In this document: positions 10,715 to 23,744 of the stretch, piece after piece
How positions within the stretch are numbered: the stretch's first letter is position 1
How the letters are laid out: every line of letters starts with the position of its first letter
Assembly: GCA_034231615.1 (NCBI GenBank)
Contig: CM067299.1
Coordinates: 16,412,834 to 16,476,833, forward strand
Direction: 5' to 3'
Origin: Meghimatium bilineatum
Lineage: Eukaryota; Mollusca; Gastropoda; Stylommatophora; Philomycidae
DNA length: 64,000 nt
The notes under the pieces: model-generated
The model's database searches: none
Told to the model about the DNA's origin: nothing
The model's input: the letters and a program-made list of their open reading frames with translations, nothing else
Translations under genes and position numbers: made by a program

Positions 10715-11447
10715 CTCTTTACTGGACCCAGATCATGCTCTGCCGTATTGATTTTTTAAAAAGTCACTAACAATTCAATGAAAACTAAGGAATTGCGCAA
10801 GAAAATGTACAATTACTTTTTTTTTTATACTACAGCTATATAGTTTAGACCTACACAGTTTAAATAAAATTAGATGATCACAGCGTGACCGATCGACAAA
10901 TATACTTTCCAAGAAAACTCTTTCGCTCGCTGAAATAATAATACGCAGTGAGCAAGGTGAAGGACATTGTTTCATCTAAACAATTCGCTGACTTCAGAAG
11001 TGGATTTGATCAGTTTAGTAAAAACTGCAGTCGCATTCAATAATTGCTTGCTATCAATTGTTATCTAAAAAGAATGGCCCGATTAGCAGTTGCTTCATTG
11101 TTAATCGTAGTCAGTGAGGTAAATTAGTAAACTGTCAGTGTGTTTCTTGCATTAGAGTTCGAATGTATTATTAAAAATGTGCCACTTCTAAATAGTAAAC
11201 GTAATTGGCTAAATGCAGAATATAAATTGGCCTACTTCGGTGCACTGGAAAGTGAAGAGACTTGATATCAGATATATATAGGCTGATATAGAATCAAAAT
11301 GATTCTGTGTCAAGTGTGAAAACAAAGTGGCGAAACTAGCACTATTTTGGTCAAGGTTAGAAAACAGTGAATTCCTGACAAAGATATTGCTTCACCTCCG
11401 TGCAGAACTCTACCTCAACATATTAGTCATGTCTCGAATAAGCTAGT
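10715..11447. other. Gene-free stretch
   Basis: No coding or repeat signal recognised. Confidence 0.4.
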
Positions 11448-11643
11448 CAGTGGAATCCCTCTATAGCCCATCCTTTTAGATCAAATTTCCCTATTTTACA
11501 GCACTTTTCAAAATGCCCAATTGTATTCTTTATAGTTTTTTATTGTTTGTTCTGTGTATAGTAGACCTATAGGAAATTCCTGTTACTAAATCCATGTTTC
11601 ATCAATCCAGACTACATTGATATAATATAATGGGATTTGACTG
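11448..11643. mobile_element. MITE-E copy
   Basis: Runs from cagtggaatccctctatagc to gggatttgactg, with the internal atttccctatttta segment. TA follows the right end. Confidence 0.75.
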
Positions 11644-12179
11644 TACCACTGTATGACTATCCATGTGATCTCACAACAAAGAGACATGGCATCAATAAAT
11701 CAAGTCCTTAAGCACTAAGTTTACACTATAGGCCTATGCACAGGCTACAGATGTTGTTTTTCAATTTGTCTCTATCCTTGGATATGTTCTCATCTCATGT
11801 GAATTTCATCTCTGTCAAGTATTTGTGGTCTCACTTCTATTTCCTTTTGTTATCTCTTTATGGTTTTATCCATTTCTTTTTGTGGTCTCTCTACTTGGTT
11901 TTCTCTATTTCTTTGTATGGTTTCTCTACTTGTTCTCTATTTCCTTTTGTGGTCTATCTTCTTGGTTTTATCTCCTTTTTCCTACAGGTTCCATGTAACT
12001 GATCTCCTCAGCTCCCTTTTACTAGCTTTCTGAGTGTGTTCCAATTCCATCTCATTAATCTTGGTGTCCACCAGATCATTGGTCATCCACATTTCATTTT
12101 ATCATGTCCTTCCACCTAATGTTTTGTATTCTGCTGTTATTAACAAATCTTTACAGTTTGTATTGTAGTTTTTTTGCTG

Positions 12180-12480
12180 TTTTCTAGCCATATCATATAA
12201 CAATAGGCCTACTGCTTCCATATTTGTATATCCTGAGTGTGTGGGTTTATTTCCTTCACCTTACAAATGATTTTGAAAGCATAAATGCTGTTCTGACTTT
12301 GATCTCATTCTAGCTTTTAGGTCTTTTTCTGATACTTCTATTTTGTCAACAATGCTACCCAGGTATGGAAAATCCACCGCCTTCAATGATCCTATCATCT
12401 GCTATTTTCATATGGCTCTCGTGATTTTTAGCACCTTAGCTTTGTCATTGTTGACATTTAGTCAAATTTTACTGACATTT
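12180..12480 (-). pseudogene. LINE fragment (RT thumb/KYLGS region)
   Basis: The minus-strand translation gives NNDKAKVLKI, SLKAVDFPYLGSIVDK and EKDLKARMRSKSEQ, corresponding to the segment after the catalytic box (K.KVL, F.YLGS.V). The T-rich sequence 11736-12180 to its left shows no motif. Confidence 0.55.
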
Positions 12481-12653
12481 AGTCACATTTTCTATATAGT
12501 CTAAAATGTTAAACTTGCAAATGAACTAAAAATTAGAACTGTAAATTGCTACTTCTAACTCTACATGGGAAAATTGAAAAAATAAATCAATCTCCAAGAG
12601 ATATTAAATTAGTCTTAGCATTATTGAAATAATATTACAGAAAAAGAAAGATA

Positions 12654-12836
12654 CAGTCCTAGTCCCTCTATATCACATTATTTTATAACAAATTTCCCTA
12701 CATAACAACATTTTTCGAAATCCCCACTTATATTTAGTCTCTATTCCATATTGTATGTACTGTATATGGCAAATGTTTCTATTATTACATACATATTTTG
12801 TCAGTCCAGACCAAGTAGTTATAACGGGATTCAATT
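12654..12836. mobile_element. MITE-E copy
   Basis: Contains cagtcctagtccctctatat, ttataacaaatttccctacat, attacatacatattttgtca and ccaagtagttataacgggat. 12837-13278 that follows is AT-rich without a gene. Confidence 0.75.
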
Positions 12837-13278
12837 ATGTAATAATTAATCGAATTAATATTAATTAATATAATTAAATTAATATAATGTAATTGTGCAG
12901 ATTAGATACAACGCAATAGCAAAAATCCTGAGTATTGATGAATAGTGGAACATGTTAGAACAATAAATACAACAAACATGACAAGACAAAATCCCCAAAG
13001 TAACCGCAAAAAAATGTGGATAACACCAGAAATATTAGAATTAATGAACACAACAAGGAAAAACATAAACATAAGAAAGAGGAATATTATATAATACATA
13101 AGGAGATAGAGAGAAATGTAAAGTAGCAAAATAAAACTGGTTAAATTTGAAATGTACTGATATTGAAGCACAGCAAAAAAAAACAAAAAGGAAACAAAAT
13201 TACTGCTTAAGTAAATAAATGAGCTAAAAGGAAAAAGGACTTGCACACTTACAGTGTTTAACATCTAAGACTGGACAA

Positions 13279-14640
13279 GTGATAAGGGGACAGGAAAACA
13301 AACAAAGTTGGACGGAATATATCAGTGATCTCTATGATGACAACTGGCAGTATATGGACGTGCAAAAGAATTGTAAGGGACCACCAATACTTGTAGTAGA
13401 AGTGAGGGATGCCTTAAGGCACATGAAGAAAGGCAAAGTCCCAGATAATATAACCTTAGAAGAATGAGAGGCTGTGGGTAATTTTCAAAATAATTCGTAC
13501 AGCTAACGGTAATTGAACCAGGGCCATTCTAGCGGCACCAAATTGCCTTGCAACTTATGTAAACAGGTTTTCCATACTTGACCAACCACATCCCCCCAAA
13601 AAGATGTGATCTCATCAAGACATTCAACCTGTGTACTCAAGTCACTGAGAACAGACCAATCGAGACAAGTTCTATTACAACATCAATGAACAAGTATTTA
13701 AGTACAAGTATTTAAGTATCCTCAGAAACACAAACCATTCATATTCGTACTACAAGGACCTAAAGGCCTTCTTGTAATAATAACATAGAGACAGAGCGAT
13801 GTTCTTTGAAATAATATCTTATACAAGTAAATTCAAGTAGGAAGCATGAGGATAAATGGAAATAATTCTTACAGCTGATGGGAATTGAACCAGGTAAACT
13901 GTAACAATTATTTTCATTTATACTTGTGCTTCCTACTTGAATTTATGTGATTTTTCAAATATATCTAAACACAAAATTATGGATGGTTTTTTTACGTGCA
14001 AGACGAATGAATGAGATTCTTACTTATAACTCTGCCAAAGAAGCCAGGAACCACTGAATGTGAAGAAAACTGAACAATCCAGCCTGATGAGCCAAATGAT
14101 ATAAATCTTTGTAAGAATTATTATAAGAGAAAGAAAATAAATGAAACCAGAAATTAGACAGGAACAATGTGGTTTTGTAGAGAGCTAAGGTACCAACAAT
14201 GCTATTTATATCTTAAGAACTCTAATAGAGAGGACTTTAGAAGTAAAACAGATCTATATCTCTGTTTTATTGACTACACATAAACTTTTAACAAGGTTAG
14301 ACACAGTGAGGATATCTACATGTTTGATCATCTGAACATTGATAGTAAAGAATAAAGAATAATCAAGCACATATATTGGCAACAAACAGCAGCTATACTA
14401 GTGGACAAACAAATTGGACCCATTCAACAGATAAAACAAGGTGCCAGACAGGGATGTGTGCTTTCACCAGATTTGTTCTCCATGTACAGTGAAAACATAT
14501 TGCGAACAATTGATAATATTTAAGGAATTTCAGTTGGTAGAAATAACATAAATAACTTGAGATATGTTGATGATACTGTTATTATTGCAAAATATCCAGA
14601 AAGATCTGCAAAACTACTCAACTTAGTGGGTCAAAGGGCA
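13279..14640 (+). pseudogene. Decayed LINE, RT region
   Basis: It starts with SWTEYISDLYDDNWQ and DALRHMKKGKVPD (linker and first RT motif). It is interrupted by tRNA-like repeat L and resumes with a RT core: GARQGCVLSPDLFSMYSENI and NLRYVDDTVIIA (catalytic YVDD). Stops and frameshifts are frequent. It continues beyond the SINE-B insertion at 14745-14894. Confidence 0.7.
13490..13625 (-). mobile_element. tRNA-like SINE L
   Basis: In minus orientation it reads gttgcaaggcaatttggtgc, ccgctagaatggccctgg and ttcaattaccgt. The GGTTCAATTACC segment resembles a pol III B box. A second copy lies at 24777-24910 in the same (minus-reading on its complement) family, inverted relative to this one. Confidence 0.5.
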
Positions 14641-14744
14641 TGAGACATGGACCTCTGGATCAGCAAACAACCAACTCAACATAGTACTGTAGTAGCAGAA
14701 AGCAAAGATAAAAACCTTTTATTAAATAACAGCACCATGGAATA

Positions 14745-14894
14745 TGGATGTGTTGGGCCATTGCCACAAATAAAGCGGCAACACAATGCATTTCCATTAT
14801 CTGGAATACATCCTGCTGGAAATCTAGTAGGACCATTGTCCTGCTGTAAGGAAGATCCAGCGGGAGTTTGAGAATGAATGCTGAAGAAGAAGAA
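14745..14894 (+). mobile_element. SINE-B copy inserted in a LINE
   Basis: From gatgtgttgggccattgcca through ctggaatacatcctgctgg to gagtttgagaatgaatgctg and gaagaagaag. LINE coding resumes directly after it. The 48 bases in front (14628-14675) repeat 113-163. Confidence 0.8.
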
Positions 14895-15770
14895 ATAACA
14901 AGTCAGAAGTGATAGTTGTTTGTAAAATCCCCTAGTATGCAAAAACAAAGTAAATAATTCAATACTCAAACAGGTCCACCCATTCACATATTTAGAAACA
15001 ACAATGACATCAGAAGGAAGAATTTCAACATAGATATGAAACAGAATAGGGCAGGCAAAAGCAGCATTCATAAAAATGAAGAACTTACTGTGTAATGTGT
15101 CACTGTCAATACAGGTGAGGAAGATAATTCCTCAGAGCAACATGACACCGATTCTAATATATGCATGCAAGTCTGGACAATAAATAAACAGAAAGGTGGA
15201 AAATTAGAGGCAAAGAGATGTGATTTTATGTAAGAATTCTTATATTATCATGGGCAGATAGAAATACTAATAAAGAGGTGCTGAAAGAATCAAATGCAAG
15301 GCAGGGGTTAATAATAATGCAGTCAAATCCCATTATAACAGCTTGGTCTGGACTGATAAAATATGTATGTAATAACAGAAATTCACTATATAAGCCTACT
15401 GTAAAAACAATTAAGAAAGAGCAAATATAATTGGGGATTTTTAAAAGTGTTGTTATATAGGGAAATATGTTATAAAACAGTGATAAATGGATTTGCTATA
15501 GAGGGATTCCGCTGTATCAGAAAGAGACAGTCTTTACTTTTTGGGCATGTTATGAGACAGAGAAGTCTGGAGAACATAGTTACAACAGGCAAGACAGAAG
15601 ACAAAAGAGACAGAGGATGACAATGCAAGAAAATATTAGATAATTTGACATCATGGCCTGGCAATGAGTCAACAATAATCCTGATATAGGATACTGGAAA
15701 TAGAGAATTGTGGAGATCCATGATTTCTACGTCAGTCTGCACAGCACTTGATGATGATGACTGCATTAAA
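14895..15770 (+). pseudogene. Decayed LINE, post-RT region, split by MITE-E
   Basis: It continues the LINE that starts at 13279: FTYLETTMTSEGRIST, MKNLLCNVSLSIQVRK, then after MITE-E RQSLLFGHVMRQRSLENIVT and TGKTEDKRDRG. The similar order at 15829-16720 shows the same family. Confidence 0.65.
15320..15514. mobile_element. MITE-E copy inside the LINE
   Basis: From cagtcaaatcccattataac to gagggattccgctg. The inverted termini and the internal aataacagaaattcactata match the family. Confidence 0.8.
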
Positions 15771-15828
15771 CGTCAAATCCAATTATAACAACTTGGTCCG
15801 CACCGACAATATATTTATGTAATAACAG
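15771..15828. mobile_element. Truncated MITE-E
   Basis: Only one end is present (gtcaaatccaattataacaa to gtaataacagaaa), cut off where the next LINE begins. Confidence 0.6.
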
Positions 15829-16720
15829 AAAGCATGTGTGTTATCACCTGATCTGTTTAACTTATACAGTGAAATGATTTTTAGATCTATTGAAAATATG
15901 CCAGGAATAGCTGTTGGTGGGTATAATGTGAATAACCTGAGATATGCTGACGACACGGTTCTGGTAGCAAAGAGTAAAAAATAACTACAACAAATGATTA
16001 CAACATAGAAGAAAGCGCAAACAAAGGTCTCAGCTTGAACACCAAGAAAACAGAGGTAATGGTTACATCTAAAACATCTAACCCTTCTAATTGTAACATC
16101 AAGGTCAACGGGACAGTTCTTAAACAAATAGACAAATTTAAATATTTGGGCACAATTATTACTTCAGATGGTAGATGGGTCACTGAGATAAAAGTCGAAC
16201 AGCACAAGCAAAAGCAGCTTTCCAGATGATGAGGAACATCTTGTGTAATTATTCATTATCAATAGAATTAAGAAAGAACATACTAAATTGTTACATAGAG
16301 CCCATACTGTTATATGGTAGTGAAGTATGGACAATTGACAATATTGCAAGAAAACATCTGGAGGTCACAGAGATGTGGTTTTATAGAAGGATGTTGAAAA
16401 TATTATGGACAGCTAAAAAGAGTAATGCTATAATTCTACAACTGGTCAACTCAAATAGAGAACTTCTTAATTATATTAGAAGACGACTGGGTCATGTCAT
16501 GAGAAGAGGTGGATTCAAGAATATCGTAACAACAGGAAAGATCGAGGGTAAGAGAGACAAAAGAAGACATTGTGAGAAAATGTTGAATGGATTGAAATCC
16601 TGGCATGATACAGAATTTTCAGAAACTATATTTAAATGTATAACAAAAAGAGGACTGTGGAGAGAAATGATAAAGCATGGCACCAATGAATGAATGACAG
16701 AAATTTGCTATAAAAGTATG
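15829..16720 (+). pseudogene. LINE: RT catalytic box to C-terminus
   Basis: Translation in changing frames gives CVLSPDLFNLYSEMIFRSIE, NNLRYADDTVLVAK (catalytic YADD), KQIDKFKYLGTIITSDGRWV, EPILLYGSEVWTI, EMWFYRRMLKILWTAKKSN, YIRRRLGHVMRRGG and the C-terminal RGLWREMIKHGTNE. The last 155 codons (16226-16693) are uninterrupted. The upstream RT part is missing and stops lie near 15982. The related copy at 34143-34660 ends in the same way. Confidence 0.8.
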
Positions 16721-16744
16721 TGTGTGTCATGTGAAATACTATTT

Positions 16745-16945
16745 TCACTATGTTGAAGACATTCCCTGAAGATAGAGTTGAGGGGAGGCGATCTAGAAGT
16801 AGGCAGAGATACAAGTGGGAGGGAAACATCAGAAGGTGGACAGGTCAGTCTAGCAGAGTGCATAGACAAGGCAAGAGTTAGAGGATATTGGAGATCTGTT
16901 GCAGCCAACCTTTGTTGCAGAGATGGCACTCAATGATGATGAAAT
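16745..16945 (+). pseudogene. LINE-C 3' tail
   Basis: Reads about RGRRSRSRQRYKWEGNIRRW with SLAECIDKARVRGYWRSVAA, the recurrent LINE-C end. Confidence 0.65.
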
Positions 16946-18410
16946 ACTTTAACCCTACTGTAGGAACTGAGGTGACTGTTTATCCAGCTGTTATTGATCA
17001 GTGCTAAGTTTAGCCAAAAAAAAATCCATTCAATGATTAAGTATTATGAAATGTGGTGCTCTGAATGTTGGGCATAGTGTTAACAAATGTTGAAGGTATC
17101 TTTTAAACTAGGCTCTTATACAGGAAGGGGTATCCCATATTTTTACAATTACAGAATGTCAGAAAATAATTTTCTATTTTCTGCATCAAGCAATGATGTC
17201 TAATTAGTCAGCTGACACAACAAGATGTATCGCATATTATGTGAGCACTTTTGTACCCAAAATAGCAGGGATGAATATAATTAGAAAGATGTCAACAAAA
17301 TGTTGGACAACCTTAAGGGAAAATACAAACAGATATGTTCAAGAAATGTCATTTCACTAACAAATGTCACACTTGCCACAATCTGATTGGTCCATCTTGA
17401 TTTATTGTTGGGTGTCGGAAGAATCACAGTAATAAGAAATTACCAGTGACATTTTACTCATGTCATATAACTATTTTGGTCTTCATTGACAAGATCGAGT
17501 TATTTTCCTTAATTAGTAGCTAGCTATCTTATTTGTAAAGTTGTATATTTTTTTTTAAATGTTCAAATACTAGCAAGTATTTAAACAAATGTTATCCTTA
17601 TAGCTGTTTAGTTCAAGATAAAATGTATAACATAAGGTATTTCAAGTTAGTGTTTCACTGGGATCATTCCCTGTTTACATCTATACCGTTGTGTGTACAT
17701 ATATTTGTACATGTACTGTGTATAGACTTTTCACTTCATTACATTGGATTTTGTGGTGCAAACAATGCAGCTGATAGTACATAATCTAACTAAATTTATT
17801 CTTATGTAAATTATTTAAGAAAGTGATTTATTTGTAATTATATTTTTTTTACAGAAATATTCAATAGATTTACAGTTTAGTGCATAACTAGAACAAGATT
17901 TATTTTCTCTCTAAATTACGTAATTTATTTACTGTATGTGATTTATTTATGCATTTGACTATTTCTCAGATCAATAACATTAATTGATGATCACATGACT
18001 AGCAATTTTGATATAGCATAAAGTCTGTGTTCATTCTCAAACTCCTGCAGATTAGCAGGATGTAATCAGGAGAAAAAAATGTTGTAGGCCTATATCATAA
18101 CATAAAGTGAATGTCAATTTGTTAGGTTAAACATATAAAGCATGAGAAGGTACAAAATACAGTGTTATGGAATACATACTTAATAGGCAACAGAGAGAAT
18201 GGGTAATTACAGTGTTTTGTCCCAAGTCTTCATTTGGTACATGAGCAAGATTCAACAAATAAATCGGAGGAATTTGCATACAGCATAAGTGTCAACTAGT
18301 ATGGATTTTCCATATGAATACAGATCTCAGGCCCCCCCAAAAAAACTTTTATTTACATTTTTAATTAATTTTTTAAAAGAAAGGTAACTTGGTGTTAAAT
18401 TTCCTAGTAA
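16946..18410. other. Longest apparently unique gene-free stretch
   Basis: About 1.46 kb AT-rich without recognisable ORF or repeat. Confidence 0.4.
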
Positions 18411-18679
18411 TCTTCTTCATCTTCTGCGTTCGTTCTCAAACTCCTGCAGATTAACAGGATGTAGTCCGGAGAATGGAATGCGTTTGTCATGGTTTACAGC
18501 ATTGCTGCGATATCTGTGCCTTTCGGCCTGACACATCCGACTTCAGCATAGCTTTGGGCCACTGACCCTATATGGGATGGGACAGCCTACTCCATCCCAT
18601 AACCTCCTTAGTCGCTTTTTTGACATGTGTGAAAGGTAAACAGTGTTACTATCCTTTTCGGGCCTCGGCAACACGGACG
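18411..18679 (-). mobile_element. SINE-A copy, full length
   Basis: Minus orientation: starts with the complement of the (GAA)n tail (tcttcttcatcttctgcgtt) and ends cctcggcaacacggacga. 18680-18919 that follows has a G homopolymer (18726-18740) and no gene. Confidence 0.85.
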
Positions 18680-18919
18680 ATCTCACACTCATATTGAGGG
18701 GCCAAAAAATACATTTTTAAATAGTGGGGGGGGGGGGGGGTTTGAGTGCTAAAAACAGAATTTTTTAAAAATTAAACTAAATTGCTATACAGATTTATGC
18801 AAAAAAATAAGATGACATCTATGATACAGAAATATAAAACATTACAAACATACCACAAACATATTCAAATTGTGAATAATCAGTGATAAAAAAATACATT
18901 TAAATAATATTTTTAAAGA

Positions 18920-19257
18920 AGATGTGATAAAGACTACAGAAGAATCTTCAGAATACTATGGACCAAGAAGATTACTAATTGGGACATTCTGAGAGAATTT
19001 ACAGTAAAAGAAACTGGTTACATAACAAGGCTCTCTAGAAAAGTACAATATTTTGGCCATATGAAACATGACAGCCTACAAAAGACCGTAATAGAGAAGA
19101 TGATACCATGCAACAGAATGAGGGTTGAACCACAAAGAAAATGGATGCAATACCACCTGAACATGACACTCACTGAAGCAGGAAGATTGGCAGGAGTTTT
19201 GAAAGGCTGTGATCACTGCTACATCCTGTCAAGGATCTCTGGTAATAACGAATAAAA
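18920..19257 (+). pseudogene. LINE C-terminal fragment
   Basis: Reads LLRRILRIPWTKKITNWDIL (with frame changes), ITRLSRKVQYFGHMKHDSLQ, a basic region, and NMTLTEAGRLAGVL. Same family as 23824-24330. Confidence 0.65.
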
Positions 19258-20716
19258 AGTACTTTTCATACAGAATATAAGCAGAATTTTGGGCAAGAAT
19301 ACAGAATTTTAGGGCCATATTGGGATGAAATCAAGTGTGATCCTACTAGGAGTTGAAAGATATGATCATAGTTCTGATTTTCCCACCAATTTAAAAAGTA
19401 CAGGCACCAGTTTTCATCAGAGTGACAGAGGAATTGACTGCACTTGGGATTTAACACCATCCACCAGAATACAAATCCAATTCACTGAGCTGACTCATTA
19501 ATGAAATACTTCTAATAGATCACATCACTTGATCTCTATTCATTTGTCTCTTTAACTCTTTCTGTTAGGTATCCATTATTAACTATTCTGACAGAACTAT
19601 CATAACAAGCTAAAACCACAGTACTTGTAGGTTGGAAAGATGCATAGACTTACTATTTGTAGATATTTGCTCAAAAGTAGATCTAGTCAAATTCTACTCT
19701 TGTGAAACTATTTGATTGATACATTCAGTTAATAAAATTAATGATTCATTAAGCAACTGGATATTCTGATCTTTTGTATATAATTTTGAGCTGCTGACAT
19801 TACACAATTGTATCATGTTTTTTGGAAAAAGAAGAAGGAACTTTTTCAGGAGTTCAGTAAGTTGTTTATATTTGTTAGTCATTTATTTGTATGTTTATAA
19901 TTCTGAAAAGTGCTAAAATGCAACAGGATGGCCATACAAGGTGACAAAACTTTGCAGTTGTCATCCTTGATATGAGACTTTCATTTTAGTATGATTTGAC
20001 ACTCGTTTCTCTTATCTTGATTTATTTCTATTTCTGTATCAATGGTGTGTAGTTTTTTTTTGTGCGCACCGGTGCTAAACTTACTTGATCTTGCTTCTTT
20101 CATATTTTTGTCCTTTCCAATGCTCCATTTCATGAAACATAATGTGCATTTTTCAATAATTAAATAAGTTTGTGTTTCTGTTTTCCATTTGTATTCATTT
20201 CTTGAAAAAGGTCCCTGTTGGGCTGCAACGTAGAATAATTTCTTGTTTATTATTATTTATTTTTTACATTAGTTTACTAGTTGATAGTTACATTATCCAG
20301 AAACTTTATTACATTAATATAGTATTTATCACTTGACAGAACTGTATTTATTGGAGGAAATTCAAATCCTCCATAAGTAAATAGAACATATAAAAATGGT
20401 TGCAACTCCACTGCACCTCATTTTCGACTGTACTAGCACAACTTATGTTGGCTAGAAAAATGAAGTGCTCAGAAGGAGCTCGTGATATTTTTTTCAAATG
20501 ACCCTCCCTCCCAGTGCTGCTATTCTTTTCTCCCCATTTAGGCCCCATAAACACATGGGCAACATTTAGTAAAATGTGGGAAATGAAATAGTAAAGTTTA
20601 CTTTTTCCCACAACTTCAAGTATATTGTAGCATACTGTGTTAGGCCCATATTTTTTCATTGACTAAAGGCATACATAGGGATGGTATTGTTAGCTGATTT
20701 ACTATACCAGAACATA
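19258..20716. other. Gene-free stretch
   Basis: AT-rich. Short open frames on the minus strand (19694-19882, 20348-20659) lack motifs or splice context. Confidence 0.4.
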
Positions 20717-20889
20717 CAATGAAATCCCTCTATAGTGCATTCTTTTATAACATATTTTTCTATATAACAATACTTCATAATCCTCAATTATATTTATTCT
20801 ATTTATTTGTACTGTATTTAGTGAATTTCTATTATTGCATACATATTTTGCCGGTCTGGATCAAGTTGGTTTATTATGGGATTTGACTG
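20717..20889. mobile_element. MITE-E copy with TA flanks
   Basis: 173 bp from caatgaaatccctctatagt to tgggatttgactg, TA on both sides (20715-20716, 20890-20891). Confidence 0.8.
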
Positions 20890-20959
20890 TACTAATTTCT
20901 TTAGGTTTGGTTGACTTCGGAGCAATTTATGATGTAAAAATATTTCTAGTTGAGCTGGA

Positions 20960-21035
20960 AAGCACATTGTAGATCAACCGAATAGGAAGTCAGTGTACTA
21001 ACCACTGAGGTACACACTCTCCCACTTGAGGAGAC
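20960..21035 (-). repeat. tRNA-like (SINE head) relic
   Basis: The minus strand reads gtgtacctcagtggttagta cactgacttcc and then a degenerate cggttgatct. The first part resembles a pol III A box in a tRNA D-arm context, and the second a decayed B box. 21036-21729 shows no gene. Confidence 0.4.
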
Positions 21036-21729
21036 CACTCATGAAAAAATATAGATGACGTTGAAATTAATTAACCAATTTGGTAAAATTGGAGAAGCGC
21101 TCAAGTACACAAATGTTTGCAATTGTCAAATGTGAAGAAAAGTAATAGTTTTAAAAGAACATAGTTACAGTTTCATATCTCTTTGCTGCTATGGGGCTGT
21201 CCATAAATACATTTGACAAAGAGGAGGTTGATAAATGCTGTCAACAATATTTACTATTTGCAAATTAAATTGTGTGAATTTAGAAAAAAATTGTGAAAAT
21301 CTGAAACAAATAATGTAGTTTATTCATATTTTTTCGGCAGAAAAATTGTGTTAATGGTGGCAGAGGAGGGAATTTTGATATAATTGAGCAAGAGAGACCA
21401 TAGCAATTCTTAACAGTTGTTAATATGGAAGTGTGGAAGGTAAAAATTTGCAAATCAATTATTGCCACAATTTATGGACAGCCCCTGAATTTTAATATAC
21501 TTTGTTATGTAATTGAATAATCTTGTTTTTTTATTACTGCTGTTCCTCAGGCATTTGCAGACTACTGTGGCGAAAACATTTTGTAAGTAAATATTTTGTA
21601 ACTCTTTAATGAAGTTTACATATTTGGCAAGAAATGTTGAATTCAAAGTAAAATTTGTCAGAGATTAACTCCTAAAATCAATGGAAAAAAAACTAACACC
21701 ATATTCCCCAATACACCTCAAGCATTCTT

Positions 21730-21868
21730 ATTCTACTTTCATTATCAAACTCCTGTAGATTAGCAGGATGTAGTCCAAAGAACTACTGATTGTGCTGTGT
21801 TATAGTTTACAGCTTTGCTGCGATATCTGCACCTTTTCGCCTAACACATCTGACTTCAGCATGGATCT
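21730..21868 (-). mobile_element. SINE-A, 5'-truncated
   Basis: Complement of the SINE-A 3' half (tcaaactcctgtagattagc, aggatgtagtcc, ctgacttcagcatgg). Confidence 0.75.
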
Positions 21869-21999
21869 CAGGCATGAATAAGGGAAACTACAGTATAAGG
21901 ATACATTCACATATATTTACTCATTAATCATGCACTGTGTCAGAAAATTGTTTCAAATTCAAAATTAACTCAACTCATTGAATGTAGATATTACTTTAT

Positions 22000-22240
22000 T
22001 TAGTCATCAACTGTGGACATATATGGAAAGCATAGTGTTCCCAAAACACCTCAAGCACACACAATATTTACGATGTACCACAAACAAACAGCAGCAGTAA
22101 AAGTGGACGGTGAAACATTGTATTGGTTCAATTTACAGAAAAGAGTAAGACAAGGATCTCTCTTCTCATATTTGTTTAACATCTATGAAGAAAACAATGA
22201 GAAATGAAAGAGATGACCAGGCACATACAGAGTTAACTCA
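22000..22240 (+). pseudogene. LINE RT fragment (motif B)
   Basis: Reads FTMYHKQTAAVKVDGETLYW and NLQKRVRQGSLFSYLFNIYE, the segment before and including the RVRQGCxLSPxLFN motif. The Cys and Pro are lost (GSLFSY). It is followed by SINE-A at 22267. Confidence 0.7.
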
Positions 22241-22266
22241 TTTCCTCTTAACTCATTTCCTGAGTC

Positions 22267-22545
22267 GCCCGTGTGTTCCCGGGGCCCGAATGGGAGCAAA
22301 GAATAGCAACACTGTTTACCTTCCACGCATGTCGTAAAAGGTGACTAAGGAGGTTATGGGATGGAGTTGGCTGTCCCATCCCATTTAGGGTCAGTGACCC
22401 AAAGCCATGCTGAGGATGGATGTGTCAGGCCGAAAGGCGCGGATATCGCAGCAATGCTGTAAACCATGACACAACGCATTCCTTTCTCTGGACTACATCC
22501 TGCTAATCTGCAGGAGTTTGAGAATGAACGCAGAAGAAGAAGAAG
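22267..22545 (+). mobile_element. SINE-A reference copy with 12-bp target-site duplication
   Basis: 279 bp from gcccgtgtgttcccggggcc to the gaagaagaag tail. It is flanked by atttcctgagtc on both sides (22255-22266 and 22546-22557), a perfect direct repeat. This proves retroposition and fixes both ends. No clear pol III A/B boxes were found. 22558-23186 that follows has no gene. Confidence 0.92.
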
Positions 22546-23186
22546 ATTTCCTGAGTCATGATTCCCATCGTTCCTACAAAATGGTTACTTCGAATGGAGG
22601 AACAATATGGGAATTCCTCTTAATTAATTAATTTACTTTGCATTTATTTTTGTTCATGTTGCAAGATGTCAGAAACTGACTTTAATTTGTCTTTAATTCT
22701 ATACCCTGAGTTTGTTCCACTGACATGTATTTATGGAAAATTTCATTACTCACACATCTTAAGTTTTTTTTTAATCGTTTGTTCATATAATAATGATATG
22801 AGAGTGTCATATTTACATTACCACCAGGTAATGTAAAACTTAAAAGATTGTTTGACACGAAATATGTTTCTAAAACATTTGATGATGTAGCATCAAATAG
22901 TTATTATAATATACGAATGTTTGTGTAATCACGTTGGTATATATTGTGATTATTTTGTGAAATATAAATAGATAGTTGTTATTAAATGTTTCTCCTCATT
23001 GATTTTCAATGTACACTGTGTGTCAATGTATGTGCATGTTTGCTATCAGTTTAGCAGATCTGCATAGATAATGTTATTAAAAATACAAATGAGAAGCTTC
23101 TGGTATCATGAATATATCTCTTGTGAGTAATTTGGTCATTCTTTTTTTATTGCCTTTTAAATCACCCATTTCCGCCACAGACAGAT

Positions 23187-23326
23187 GGGTGGGGCCATTG
23201 GCGCAAGTAAAATGGTGATACTACGCATTTCCATTCTCTGGACTACGTCCTGTTGGAAATTTAGTAGGACCATTGTCCTGCAACAAGAGAGATCCAGCGG
23301 GAGTTTGAGAATGAACGATGAAGAAA
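23187..23326 (+). mobile_element. SINE-B copy
   Basis: Contains ggggccattggcgcaagtaa, actacgtcctgttggaaatt, and gagtttgagaatgaacgatg followed by aagaa. Confidence 0.8.
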
Positions 23327-23359
23327 TTACCATTTGTCCCATACATAACTAACCATATT

Positions 23360-23530
23360 CAGTAGAATTTCGTTACAACAACTTGGTCCGGACTGACAAA
23401 ATATGTATGTAATAACAGAAATTAGCTATATACAATACAAATTATACAGAATAAATGTAATTGGTGATTATGAAAATTTTTATAGAGGGAAATTTGTTAT
23501 AAAAGAATGCGCTATAGTGGGATTCCACTG
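23360..23530. mobile_element. MITE-E copy
   Basis: From cagtagaatttcgttacaac to tagtgggattccactg, followed by TA. Confidence 0.8.
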
Positions 23531-23744
23531 TATTATTATGTCCTACTAATAATTTTATCCTGCTTTGCAATAATTTTGCTTCCATTTGATATATAATATA
23601 GTTTTATTGAAAAATTCTAAAGTTATTGAGTTCTAAACATGTTGACATTTAGTGGTTTAAAAATCAAAGAAAAATAAGTCCATCTAGTTGAGGAAGAAAA
23701 TTCTGTATAAAAAGATCAGAAATGCTGTCCTTACAATCAGGACA

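Noticed and set aside
11736-12002. Phe/Leu-rich 88-codon plus-strand frame
   Set aside because: T-rich low-complexity sequence (repeated ttttgtggtctct) without coding features.
12902-13264. Hydrophobic 120-codon minus-strand frame that looks like a membrane protein
   Set aside because: AT-rich composition alone gives Phe/Leu/Ile runs; no start or splice context, no motif.
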